DNA of 64,000 nucleotides from Aralia elata (taxonomy: Eukaryota > Streptophyta > Magnoliopsida > Apiales > Araliaceae): positions 15,341,929-15,405,928 of the forward strand of contig CM068382.1 of NCBI GenBank assembly GCA_034770075.1. Direction: 5' to 3'. The first letter of the stretch is position 1; every line of letters begins with the position of its first letter. Shown here piece after piece: positions 11,959 to 24,411 of the stretch. The notes beneath the pieces are model-generated. The model had not been told where the DNA came from. It did not search any database and saw nothing but the letters and a program-made list of their open reading frames with translations. The position numbers and the translations under genes are program-made.

Positions 11959-14064
11959 GGAATAGGGTACTTACTTGATAGAGTTACAAGGTTTCTAAAT
12001 TTATTTGTCTCTTTCAATTTGAAAATTCGTTAATTATATGCATGTTATTTCTAGTTTCTTAAAATAGATTTCGTTCGTAATTTGTTCTGATTTGATTCCC
12101 ATGGTCGCCGACTCAATCCTCAACCAGGACTTGAATATTCAATTAGATTAATTATTAAATTGAAATTATATAAGAGAGTGTTCTTGAAAAATTCATCTCG
12201 CTAAAAATTAGTGGTGGATCTGATTAAATGTAAAACTTTTAAATAGGGTTTAACTTACTCGAGAGTGTATGGGTTCAGTTGTCATAAATGATTTTTTAAT
12301 CCAGTTTCATGTATTAGTAGGTAAGTATTCTTAGGATTCTAGATTGAAATTTGCTTTGTATTTCTATGTAATTTTTGTTGGGGTTTTTTGCTTGGTCTTG
12401 TGTCCGTTCCTAATAGGTACAAATCTAATGTATATCTAATTTTTCTTTAGTGAAATTTCTTTTTTCAATAAAATAAATAAATAAAAGTTATATAAATAGA
12501 AGAAAATAAACATATACTTTAAGTAACGCTAGGTAGGGATCTTAAAATTGTGCTCTCAAATACTTATACTTACTTATATATAACAAGCTAGGCAATTGAA
12601 GATCTTATTCAAATTAATTTGGTTGATCATTTTAAGGGTAATTTAGTCAATTTTATAATTTTCAAATATAAATAATATAATAATTATACATGTTCAAATA
12701 CAATTAATATAATTAAAAATTCATATCTATATATACTTCCATGCATGAATCTCACAATAAAATAAAAGAAAAGTCATATAAAGTATTAATGTCAAATTAC
12801 TTATCTATTTCTTTTTAATGTATTATATAATTTTAAATATGATGCTAATACAAATTATCTTTAATATTATATATATAATATGACAATAAAAAATTATCAA
12901 AATTTTGTGGAAAAAAAAGTTATATAAACTAGTCCATTCCTTGAGCTATCAAACTTATTTGGTCTATGATGTGTCATTGTTGTGTTATTATAATATTTCC
13001 TCTATTTCAAATTGACAAAAAGACGCATTACTCTTAGATTTATCATCATGCATGTCACCGACTTCTTCTTGTTAAATTAACTAATTATTTTTAGTAAAAA
13101 ATAGAACAAAAATACGCTATTTAGTATTTGCAAATTTTACAAACACAAATATTTTTGTGGATACATAATAGCTAGTTTATCTAGTACTGAAAAATTCATA
13201 ACCTGAGACCAAATTTATATCTCTAAATTTGAAAATCCTAGAACATGCATTATTCATATACTTTTTGGTGGCCGCTGCGTGTCTAGTGGTTAGGTAACCA
13301 CAAAGTTTGCTAACAGCAGCATCCATCGATGGATCACTCCCCTCTCTCTCTCTCTGTGTCTGTGGTGAGTCCCAGTCCCAGAGGGACAATGACCTACCTA
13401 GCTCGTGATGACCACCTTTAATACTTACTAGATATTTTTAATTGATTATGACACAAGATTGTGTTACAAAAGCCTAGTCCCTTTAATTCTTTCTTGTTAG
13501 GGCTGCCTGCAAATTCATATATATTTCAAATATTATCTCGATCTCTATATGTCTAAAACCCACTGAATTGAATATATTTACTAGATTAATAACATTTTCA
13601 GTTATAAGTTAATTAATCTTATAGCATATGATGATAAGGTTAATTTATTTTTTAACTCATATGCAGACTTCTTGGAAGTTGGAATATGCATCTGAACAAA
13701 ATGAAATTAAACTAATACCATTGATTGAGCAAGTTGGATACTTAACTACGTAAATATATTGGATTAGGAGGCTAGGAGCCTCTTATTATACAACTTGATT
13801 GATTACAGCACATGCATGTCCTTATAATTATATCAGTGGACGCATTAATTCGATCCAACTCTAACTCTTAATTACTTGAGTAATGGCCTAATTAACTATA
13901 TATAGAGAAGAGAGTTACCAAACAAACACTACAGATTAATTTATAGAATGACTAGCTAGGAGAGAGAGAGAGAGAGAGAGAGAGAGTACGTAGTACTATT
14001 AATATAACTCTTCATAAAACCTAGTTGGTTGGTTGGCTGGCTGGCTGGCTGGATACATGATCAT
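11959..14064. other. Intergenic region downstream of the PRE gene
   Basis: AT-rich, with no gene recognised. The frame at 13177-13389 (-) shows no family motif and looks accidental. A (GA)n microsatellite at 13961-13987 and a GGCT repeat at about 14031-14051 lie just beyond the PRE stop codon, probably in or near its 3' UTR. Confidence 0.55.
13961..13987. repeat. (AG)n microsatellite
   Basis: Uninterrupted AG dinucleotide run of about 13 units, 80 bp past the stop codon of the PRE gene. Confidence 0.85.
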
Positions 14065-14850
14065 TCACATAAGTAAGCTTCTGATAATGGAAGCCTCTGG
14101 GCTGTCGGTGTCAATTGTAGCCAATAGTTGGGAAAGTCGCTCACTTAGGTCATCCACCTCTTTGTGCAAGTTCCTTATGTAGTTGCACGTCTCTTGTAGA
14201 ACCTTTGGAGCTGATACCTACACCAGGCCATATATAAATGTGTAACAATTTCAGTTAGCAACATACATATTTATTTACTGCATTCTCTGGCTTATAAACC
14301 GCAACGTAAGTATAACTTTTCTTTAAGTTGGGATATATTCGATTGTTTCTTGATCTGGACTCGACCAGAAATTTGAAGAAAGTTTTATTCACTAGTGAGA
14401 GGTTTCGGTTAAGCTACAAAATACCCATGCACAGTGAGAATACATATAATATATACAACTTGTTTAATTAGCTAGGTTGTCACACTCTCTTAACAGTATA
14501 AACGTTGCATTATGGTGATATGATGTTTAGCATTTGAAATCCACGCATACAAACAAAATGATACGACAAAAATGTACATGTAATAATATACTCTCTATCT
14601 CACCGTTTTAAAATATAAGATCACTCGTCTTTATAAAATACTGTAGTATGTGGTATGTGAACATACAACCTGCATAATACATTGGAAAGTAAAAAAAACA
14701 AGGTGTATAAATAATTAAAGTACCTACCTTGGTTGAGCGGTTATTGCGAATCTCAGGAAGAAGTTGTTGTAACTTGGTGACAAGTTCAATGATTTGATCA
14801 TCTGTAATCCTCGAATATCCCGCAGCTTGCCTTGATCTTCTGCTGGACAT
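14065..14850 (-). CDS. PRE1: PRE-family atypical HLH growth regulator (PACLOBUTRAZOL RESISTANCE type)
   Basis: Two exons, 14850-14728 and 14217-14065, joined in phase 0 across a 510-bp intron with a GTAGGT donor and a TGTAG acceptor, give 91 residues, the usual PRE length (about 92). Exon 1 encodes MSSRRSRQAAGYSRITDDQI and the first HLH helix up to the loop at NNRSTK. Exon 2 starts VSAPKVLQETCNYIRNLHKE, carries helix 2 and a leucine-rich tail, and ends SPEASIIRSLLM. There is no DNA-binding basic region. The family acts in the nucleus by sequestering IBH1/HFR1-type bHLH repressors, promoting cell elongation downstream of brassinosteroid, gibberellin, auxin and light. The SLLM ending most resembles Arabidopsis PRE1 from memory; PRE2-PRE6 cannot be excluded. 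A TATA-rich stretch upstream (15058-15096) may be its promoter. Confidence 0.93.
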
Positions 14851-17576
14851 CCTTTAGAATTAATATACTTATACGTACTATATTTATATTTATATATATG
14901 GCTAGCTTTATATTATCTCTGTTAAATATATATTGATTCAAGCTAGCTAGCTAGCTAGCTAAAGGTCTAATGTTTAAAGGAATTAGCTAGAAAGATAGAA
15001 CTAATTGGGAGAGAAAAGTTGTAGTAGAAGTAGAAGAGCAAGTGTAGTTTGTTAGTTATATATATAGACTAGCAACTTATATATATATATATATAGTAGG
15101 CACTAGCTGGTGACATATAGTAGCTTGGAGAAGTAGTGATGATAGAGTAATAATTAATTAATCAAAAAGGACGGACCACAAGTTAGTAGAGAAAGAGACA
15201 GTACAATAACATAGTGATGTTGGATGTGAAGAAGACAGTTGCATTCAACAAAGCATGAGAGAGAGAACAGAGACTGTAGCTAGCTTTAGTTTATTTTATG
15301 AGGGTTATTTTATTTTTAAAAAAAAAATTGATATTTTTTAATACGCATGAATATGAGTTTTTTAATTAATTATGAAATAGAGTATTGTGAAATTATTAAA
15401 AAAAAATTGTGAACACATACCAATTCATTATTTTATTTTATTTTTTAATTTATATGTTCCCAAGTTGGGGTTTGATATCAAGTGGGCTTAAAGAAGTGTG
15501 TTTGTTTTTGTACTAACAAGGTGGCCCTTTATGTGTTTGTCGCAATAAACATGGCCATGTGATCATTGGACTGTTATCTCCTCCTCTCCTAAGTCCTAAG
15601 AGTCTCATCATTTTAAAATTTGCAGTTACCAATGAGTCAATGACAGCATGCCAATTAGCTATCCATTTGAATCAAAATTCACATTTTTACCACAAACTTC
15701 CTACTAGCTACAAGCAATTCTATTGAATTCTCTCTCTAATCCTAACAATATGGCTATTCTGTCCAACAAGGTGTAGAATATACATAAGCCTGATTTTTTG
15801 TTACTGACACTTCACTTATCAAACTACAATGTTATTAATAGTACTGTAATGCATTCTATTGGGGACATTATATCTATTAAATTAAACTTTAAAGATTCTC
15901 TCTTCAATAAATGTTTGTTTATATTTTGTCACTACAAGCTTGGTTGGTTGTACAATCGTAAAGTAATCTTTATAATTATATTTTATCTTTAATTACCAAT
16001 TGAAAAAAAAAAAAAATACTCTTCAACTACAAACACATCCATCATGCTTTACAAGTGTCATCATATTTTTTGTACTTTTTTGTGTTGCAAGAACTTTAAT
16101 TATCTGTTTTCATGTATCCATAACAAATCGTATATAAGAGGTCAATAATATTACTATGCGAGAAATAGAAAACAAATTAGATGAGGAGACTAATTTATAG
16201 CGAGGGAGTAGGCCCTTAATTATGTGAAAGCAACAAGACCTAAGTAGCAATCACATCAATAATCAATCTTGCAATTGGTTTAAGATAGCTCACATGATCA
16301 TCACATGACTACTTCAATCTTTATTAGTATATATGATAAAACACTCGCGACATGACTACTTCAATCTTTATTATTATGATATGATTAAACACTCGCGTGT
16401 TAATTAATAAACTATAAAATAAGTTCAAATTCAACCTATAAGATATCGAATTATTAATTATAATCATTAAATATGCTAAACATACGTTCTCGAAATATGT
16501 AGAAGTGAAATGAAACCACGTAGAAATATAGAGTGGGATTTGATTAACCAATGAATTAGTCAAGGCCGGCTTACCTTAGGGGTTAGGAAAAGAGAGAGAG
16601 AGGGTATAGTGGAGGAGTTGTTTTTCAGTTTTTCCTCCTTGTCAGGGACATAAACATGGAGAGTGTCTCAACCTTGATTGTCAAACTTAAATGTCACATG
16701 CCTTTCCCATCCATGCACGACATGACACGTGGCGTAGTACATATATTATTTTGGAAAAGAGATTTCCATAACATGCATGCAGGCAGAGGAATTAATTAAC
16801 CCATGCCTTTTGTCGAACCAAGCATTGTCACGTGATTACACAAGAAACTTCCATTCCATCATGACCCGGCGATTATGATTATGAATATGATCAAAGATCA
16901 ATATTTTTTTATGGATCGGATTAGAATAAAATTAACATCAATTTTACTGTAGTAAGTTTATATTATTTTTTATTACATGTATTAAAAAAATTATTGCATT
17001 AATCAATACAATAAAATTTCACTCTAACCGGATCTTTTTCTTATGAACTTATTCGGTCTAGTGTGTTTAAATTATTAATTTATTATAGCGATTACAATGT
17101 ATATAAACCTTTAAATACACTAATATTTTTAAGACAATGAGTTGATGTGTTTATAAATTAAACAAGTTGCACCAGAAAGTGCGTTTAAAAATAAATAAAT
17201 ATTTTTCAAGTATACATGTTTAGGTTTCAAACGCTCTAAATTAAATAGAAACCATGCAAACCAGACATGCTGCATGCAGTATATCCCTGTTGTTAATCTT
17301 ATTTATGCTAACCGACAACAAGATTGATCATGATTAATTATCATTTGAGCTTTCTTTTCATAATTAATTATTATACAAGTACAAGTAGATGTCCTTGGCC
17401 AAAAAACGAGATAGGTTTATGATTAAACTCTTTTTTAATTAATGGATGGCTTGTAATTTTTGTAAATATAGAATTGATGAAAAATGAGCTGAAAAAAGTT
17501 GATATCATTAGAGTGAGTGGTTTTATTAGGGATTGTTGACATAAAATTGTATAGACAGCAAAACAACTATTTCCAT
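14851..17576. other. PRE promoter side and intergenic sequence
   Basis: Directly upstream of the PRE start lie a GCTA repeat (14941-14960) and alternating TA runs (15058-15064 and 15079-15096) that could supply a TATA box. Beyond about 15300 the sequence is AT-rich with A and T homopolymers and no gene that I recognise. A G-box-like ACACGTGGC, of ABRE type, sits near 16725. Confidence 0.5.
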
Positions 17577-18088
17577 GGGCGGATCCAGTGTAGGTCGCCG
17601 GGGGTAAGCGTCTCCTCTTGATTTCTGTAATTCTTTACTAGTACAGGGCATTAAAGTAAAGTGGCCCTTCTTAAAAAAAAAAGATTGCAGGACTTAAAAA
17701 AATAAAATTTTAAAATGATTTTATAATTAATTTTACGTATTTTTTAAATTCATATTTGATTAATTTTATTATTTCCTCTATTTCACAATAAACGAGTTTC
17801 ATTTATCAAGTTTTTTATTCTATGAAAAAGAATTATTTTTATTGATAGTAGTATAAAGTGAAATAATATCTTTAAATTTGTCATCATTATTTATTACATG
17901 TCACTATTATTAAATTAACAACTCATTATATTTAATGATAAATATGAAATAAAAATTAAATACATCATTAATATTTAAATATATTATAAACGAGATTCTT
18001 TTTATGTAACGAATAAAATAATTTTATTATTTATTATTTTTATTTAACTATAAGGGTGCCCCTCTTGATAAAATTTCTGCCTCTGCCC
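17577..18088. mobile_element. MITE-like element with GGGCGGA-type inverted ends
   Basis: The left end GGGCGGATCCAG and the reverse complement of the right end, GGGCAGAGGCAG, match at 9 of 12 positions. Just inside are the GCCGGGGGTAAG (left) and GGGTGCCCCTCTT (right) segments typical of the widespread plant GGGCGGAGCCAGG repeat family. The interior is AT-rich and non-coding. No clear target-site duplication. Confidence 0.6.
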
Positions 18089-18245
18089 TGAATGCACTGC
18101 ACTACTAGCAATTTACGGTATAAAAGGCTAGGTTGGGGCACTTTCTTTTAGTTGGACCATAGAACTTGTGAGTCAGAATTGATAGGATTGAACAGCATGT
18201 TCCATTGTAATATATTGGTGCGATAATTAGTGATATTGTATAATT

Positions 18246-18427
18246 AACTACAAGAAAATTGCTTATTTTTGACAGAATATTCTGTCAAAAATAGTATTAA
18301 TTGAAATAAGTAATTTTTGACGGAATATTTTATCGCAATATTTTCTAGTTAAAATTAAGTAATTTTTGACAGAATATTCTATTGAAAGTTCGGATTTCAG
18401 AAGGAATTAAGGTATTTTCTTGTGGTA
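18246..18427. mobile_element. CACTA-like MITE built on repeats of a GACAGAATATTC palindrome
   Basis: The ends AACTACAAGAAAAT and TATTTTCTTGTGGT are inverted and close to the plant CACTA terminus CACTACAAGAAAA. Inside, TTTTTGACAGAATATTCTGTC and two diverged relatives recur at about 18264, 18305 and 18362, the first forming a perfect palindrome at 18264-18293. At 182 bp it is far too short to be autonomous. Confidence 0.7.
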
Positions 18428-19738
18428 TCATGCAATAGCACCAAATCTATTTCCTGACCAGCTAGCGAAAATGCTTATGGCCCAGCTACTATGCTGAATT
18501 GCTGATCTGTCGCCAATTGGATTTACACATATATATGGTTGTGATTTAAATAATAAAATATTAACAATAATTGTCACTAATAAAATTAATGGAACAACAA
18601 AAATGTTACTGATGAAATATTTAAAATTATTATAATATTGTCATAATCACAACTGTTTGTGACAATTGCAATTACACTTTTCATACACTAGAACAATAAA
18701 CATATGTTCAGCATCACTTAAGATGGTAATGAAGCCCGTAACCTTCATGTCCATAAAAACATCTAACATTATATTGTCAAGCCCAGGAATATACCTACTA
18801 TGAATTTAGGCCAAAAATATTCTATATTACATTAGAGCCCGGGTAAGGGCCCAAAGTTCATCACATAACAAAATTCATACAAGCTATGTGAAGAAGCGAA
18901 ATGCATGTTGGGTCGGTTCAGTTTGCTATGTTTATACTCCTGAATCCACAAACCAACCGACCAAATAACTAGCCCACTGTTTAGCCTAAAAAGCCCAATT
19001 GACATTGAGTTGGGCTGGTCCTAAAATAAAATGATACAACTGAGCAAAAACGAACATGCTGCCAATAACTAAAATGTGTTACATTTCAGTTAAATATAGC
19101 ACCTGTTAAGGTGATTTAAATAACAGAAACCAAAAAACTTGATATAGACGTATTATGATGAGTAAACCTCATAAATTTATCTGACCCTCCGAAGTTCATA
19201 CTTAGGACTGGGCTAATCAGACCAAGTTGGAGGTAATTATGGGCCATTGAGATTTGATCCAATAACGATTATATGTTAAGTCATGTTTGGCAGCAGTTAC
19301 GTGGAAATGACTTTAACTGGACAGGGATTGACCTTTTTTTCTTATTCTTTTCTTGGTCAGTTGCAATTTTTATAGTACTACTAGTTATTATTCCAATCAA
19401 TCTCTTCTACTTCTTGTGACACTTGTGGGAAAAATAATTTAAAGTTCATAAGTAACTACGATTCTAAGTCACTGAATTTATTTATTAAATGTGTCACTAC
19501 GATAATGAGCTAACATTATTTTATTTTATTTTTTGGAAAAAATGAGCCAACAATTAGGAACAGTTATAAGATAATGGTAGACTTAATCAATAATATGTGT
19601 GATACTTGATATTGAACTTTTTTATTAGCTTCAATTTGAGGAGTACATCAAATTTTCATACCTAACTTCACTATTATCATAATAAATATAAAGCCTCACA
19701 TACAATTGAGGTAATAATGCAATATCTGACTGGCACAA
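18428..19738. other. Intergenic sequence
   Basis: No gene, RNA gene or structured repeat recognised; AT-rich sequence between two MITEs. Confidence 0.5.
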
Positions 19739-19998
19739 ATGTTACGTTTGGATTGAAAAAATAAAATTAATGAAATAATAGAATTTAAAAGGGAATGGAA
19801 TAGAGAGTGAAATGATTTATTTCATTTTAATTGGAATATGTCATTTCATACACTCTTCCAAGGAATAAAATTCATAAATTTGAAAGGAATAAGAATGGTT
19901 TATTCTATTCTAATAGAACAATCAAACACAATTTTTTTTATTCTATAAAAATGAGTTATTTTATTCTTACTTTCATTCCTATAATCCAAATGTAACAT
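19739..19998. mobile_element. MITE with 16-bp terminal inverted repeats
   Basis: The left end ATGTTACGTTTGGATT and the reverse complement of the right end, ATGTTACATTTGGATT, differ at one position. The interior is built of inverted AATGAAAT/ATTTCATT-type segments, so the 260-bp unit could fold into a hairpin. This end sequence is typical of small non-autonomous plant DNA elements; the superfamily is not certain. Confidence 0.75.
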
Positions 19999-20276
19999 AA
20001 CACTTGTTTCGACACGTGGTTCAAATTATTGATTTTAATATGGCATGTAAGTGATGCCAAAGTGACCACTGAAGTAGGGGAATCCAAGAAGAGAAACAAC
20101 CCTCGTTTGTCAGTTTGTAGTAATGAATGAATAAATATAACTAGCTTGAATGACCGTGAGAAGCACGGGCTGCTTCTGAATTTATTTTACATATTTATTT
20201 TAATCGTTTCAAAAAACAAATTTATCAAGAGAAGGAAGAGAGGCAATGGAATAAGCAGATATATGACAATAATAGT

Positions 20277-20332
<56 letters not shown>
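20277..20332. repeat. (AAT)n microsatellite
   Basis: About 18 consecutive AAT units, uninterrupted. Confidence 0.9.
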
Positions 20333-23300
20333 TAAAAATAAAAAAATAGTGCTCAATAAGCTGAATTAATATTAGAACTTTTATCTTTAAATAAATTCAA
20401 TACCAGTTGAAAACAAGTATCAACCAAATCACATAAAAATTGAAACACAATTCAACCAAGATCATGCAACAATATAATTATGAACCCAAACCACCCTTAT
20501 ATAACAAAATGAAGAGCTTATATGCTAAAGTTAAAGAAATAAAGTAACAATATTGATATTGTGTATAAAATATTAATACAAACAATAAATTACATGTACG
20601 ACTCCATACTAAGTTAGAGCAAATACAATCTTACAAGTAAAAACTTGAGACGTATCATATATACTTTGCTTTCATTTTTTAAGACTAAAATGATCTTCAG
20701 TTTCTTAATTTTATTGGGTACATTAACATTTGAATAAGTTGCATTCACAGTTGCTAATCGTGCAACCTTCCATGCTCCCTTATCGAGATGGATCATGTCA
20801 ATTCATGAGAAACCCTGACATGCAAACACCTCATTGGCCGCTAAACCTGCATGCATCTATTCACGACGTCATGTACAAAAATAAAAGTTGCCATTTTCGA
20901 ATCAAATTCATTTTGTCCTAAGTATTCAATACACTTGTTGTCGAAATCTAATTTTAATTTAACTAAAATAATAATTGTCATTTGAAAATGGACTGGGCAC
21001 AATTCCTGTGTGGAAAAACTGCATACCTTTGCAACTTCTATAGCAACTGTTATGCTTTAGGACCAAGTTAATGAATGTACATCACGTCTTCCAGTAAATA
21101 AAATATCAGACATTTAAAATTAATGAGTACAAAATTTGCCAAGCAAACTAAACGTTGTGGCAATAACAATAGTTTTTGGTCTTTTTTTTACATTCCACAT
21201 GAAGGGTAATATGTAAAATATTTAAAATATTAACAAAAAATGGATAAATTTTTAATTACCAGATGTATAGTCCCTCATTGTCACATTAGACACATTCAAC
21301 GACAAATAATATTAGACTGATACTCAAACAGCCAAGAGGTGTAACATTCAAAGCAGTTTTATGAACAGTAACCAATTAATAATATTTGAGTTACATATTA
21401 ATTTTGTAGTGCAAAAAAGCTTATCAGTGTTATGTTTCTTTTCATCTTGAGAAGCTTAATAGCAATGAACGATTCATCCTTCAACACACCTTTAATGGCT
21501 AGAATTATTTTAATATGGATAATCATGTATAGCTTCTCAAACTTAAAATTTAAAAGATTCAACGAAGAAGAGTTAAATGAAGTATTAATTGTAAATGGTA
21601 TTGTTTTTTGTGGTACATAGGTAGTATTAAATAGATGATTTATAAGTTTACTTACTATTTTCATCGCTAAAAGCTTTAGCGACGGACCGGACCTATGGCG
21701 ACGGATCAAACTGTCGCCCGGTCCATCGCTAAAAGGGTATGTTTGATATGTCATTTAAGAGGGTATGCTCTTGATCCGTCCTGTATAATGTAATGACCTC
21801 ATTGTGTCATTTCTCCAAAAAGTTAATGTGCAAATATGAACTAATTAAAATTTAGAAACTAAACAAATTATATTTTCAAAGAATAGAAAGTGAAACAAAG
21901 TTGATTTTCAAAATAAATTAAAGAAGAAATACAAAATAATTCCACAATCATGTTTTATATGTACCTATTAATCTTTAGATTGGACTATAGCACATGATTT
22001 AAGAGACTGCCCAAATTCAAATGCCCCATCTCAAATTCGTTGCTATCCAATTCTTTCCCACATTATCAATTTAAATTTTAACATTCTAAAGGTAAAAGTA
22101 AACAAAACCAAAGCTTTGGATCTTTGGATGTATAACAACAATATTACCTTAAGGGAAAATTTAGGTTGGACAAATCGAGTTCAAAGCCGTTGTATTCATC
22201 GCCCATGTTGTCTAATCCGAAAAAAATGTTGGAATCGGTGAGATAGACAGGAAGAGGGAGTGGGAAAATTAGTCTTCCCTGCGGGAGGGACAGTATTAAG
22301 GAGATGAAAATTATTAGATTAAATTTTCGCGATATATATTATTTTCTATTTTAAAATGTAACTTATTAAATTTATAAAATTTGCATTTCAACTCCCAAAC
22401 ATGATAAATAAGCTTAAAGCCCCCAAACTTTCCGATCCAACATGCAATGTCTATCCATGCGGTGGTCCTTGATACGAAGAAGCGAACCAAGCCACCAAAG
22501 CACAAGGTATAACTTTTACTAAATATAATACAAGTGTTTAATGCACCGGTTGCGCTAAAAACAATAAAAGAGCGATGAAAATATCAGTTGCTTAAAAAAG
22601 TAGGGTAAGAGCTTTCACATTCAAACTAATTTCTGATTGATCAACAGTCAATATTTTTTAGATTATTCACTCACCCATCTCCATGATCACCATAACAGGC
22701 ACAAGGAGAGAGAAAAGAAAGAGACAAAGGAGGCCCTTTCAAGAATCTAACAGAGAGGGCTAAGGGCCAGCTCTGCATAATTACCAGCAGGCTAAACGTC
22801 AATTTGTGTTCTACCGCCATTCATCATCATTATTTTCCTATCCATCATCTACTTCTAGTGTGAACTCGTTAAGCCTCCACATTTGCATGCATGTAAATCT
22901 AATAGTATATGCAACATGCATGTCCTTTTTTAATGTATTTTTAGTTACATACTGTTTGAAGCGTTTAGTACATTTAAAATTTTTAAAAAGTATAAATATA
23001 TTTAAAAGTTTGTTCACTTAAAAATGCAACGTTTGAACTCAAACATAAAACATCAAATATGATGCATGGGTATCAAATATGATGCACGCGTTTGGACCTT
23101 TAAATGCTACGTACTATATTAGTAATTGAATAAACTCTTAACCCTATAACACCTAAAAAAAATATGTATTTTTTGTCATTGAAAATTTTAGGAAGGTAGA
23201 ATGAGTTCTACTATTTGATCTCTCTTCATATATAGAGAGATAAGAATCTTACTATTTACGAGAGGTAAACATAAAATAAACGTGGAAAAATCATTTGCAG

Positions 23301-24187
23301 ACATTTTTATTAGGGTTTGAATTTTTCATCGGATTAAGGAGGTAAAATTAAATCACTGCGGCATGTATTACTCACCCATTGCCTCTTACCTAACATGCAA
23401 CACCCACTGCAAGAACATATAATTGGACTGCAAATGATAAGAGATTTGATACCTCCTCTGGAAAGTGTCTTTCTCATAGGGTCCCATTATCTTCCTCCAA
23501 TTCTTCACAGGCCTCCCATTCCACTGTTCCTATTCTTTGCTGCCACTTTTTTACCTTCACTGGCAAAATGATGATGCATGAACTGTAAAAGAGGTGTAGG
23601 CCCAACCATTCACTTGGAGCCTTCTAAATAAGTCTCTTTACGACAGACCAAAGTACAAATCTTTAGTCAAAGCTGAAGCTGTCCTCACTATGCCCATTGC
23701 TTCCAAATGGGCCGGACCGGACTTTTCCAAAACCCACTAATGACTTCACTAACTGATATGGAAAGGGTGGGTGGGCCAGATACCATACAATGAGATTGTT
23801 GTACAAAGTAGTGGGTCACATTAGTAGATACTTCCTTAAGCTTTACATATAATAATGCTCTTTTATTATTTGCTTTATTAGCATAATAATTCAAGCCATG
23901 TGGACCAAATTAAGGCTTATCCAATTTTTTAAAGCCTTTGTTTTTTGTTTTAAATGGTGCATTGTTCATGTCGGCCTTTAAGCCCAAAAGTTGGCCCTTA
24001 TCTGAAACAGAGTAGAGCACTTTAGCCAGCAGCACACATGCAGTTGAGAGCAAGAAAAAGCTTTCAAAGAGCTGGAAAGTTGGCTAGGGGGTTTACCCGT
24101 TGTTAAGTGTTATAAAGCTTCACATACAAAAGCTGAAGGGAAAAAACTAATCAATCAACCAACCATAAAACAGAGAGACAGGCTTAT
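20333..24187. other. Intergenic region downstream of ABCB19
   Basis: Long AT-rich stretch. Apart from the CACTA-like fragment at 21662-21735 I recognise no gene. Open frames at 20614, 20730, 21398, 22314, 22806 and 23688 lack family motifs and are low-complexity. Confidence 0.5.
21662..21735. mobile_element. CACTA-like subterminal repeat fragment (CGACGGA motifs)
   Basis: An inverted pair: ATCGCTAAAAGCTTTAGCGA then CGGACCGGACC on the left, and CGGTCCATCGCTAAAAGGG on the right, around GGCGACGGATCAAACTGTCG. CGACGG-rich palindromic blocks are the hallmark of subterminal regions of plant CACTA elements. The same motif set recurs at 37828-37996 and, more distantly, at 43430-43690. Confidence 0.55.
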
Positions 24188-24411
24188 GCATCATATATAT
24201 TGATTGAAAAGAAAAATATTACATATGCTTCTCCATTGGGAATGGAGTAATGATATTCGCAGAATGAGAGTCTTTCATATAACCATATCTACGGCTATCA
24301 TCATTCAAAAATAGAAAGTGAAAGCCATGGTTAATGGGACCCCAAACATAATAATCCCCAAGCAAGCACCTGGCCATGTTGATAACTTGATATTCTATAG
24401 AGCACTTTTTA
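24188..24411 (-). other. Likely 3' UTR of ABCB19
   Basis: Follows the ABCB19 stop codon (24412-24414) on the minus strand. There is no coding potential; the extent is inferred from typical plant 3' UTR lengths rather than from a clear polyadenylation site. Confidence 0.3.

Noticed and set aside
13177..13389. Small minus-strand frame of 70 residues
   Set aside because: No recognisable motif; it crosses a CT-rich microsatellite and has no supporting context.
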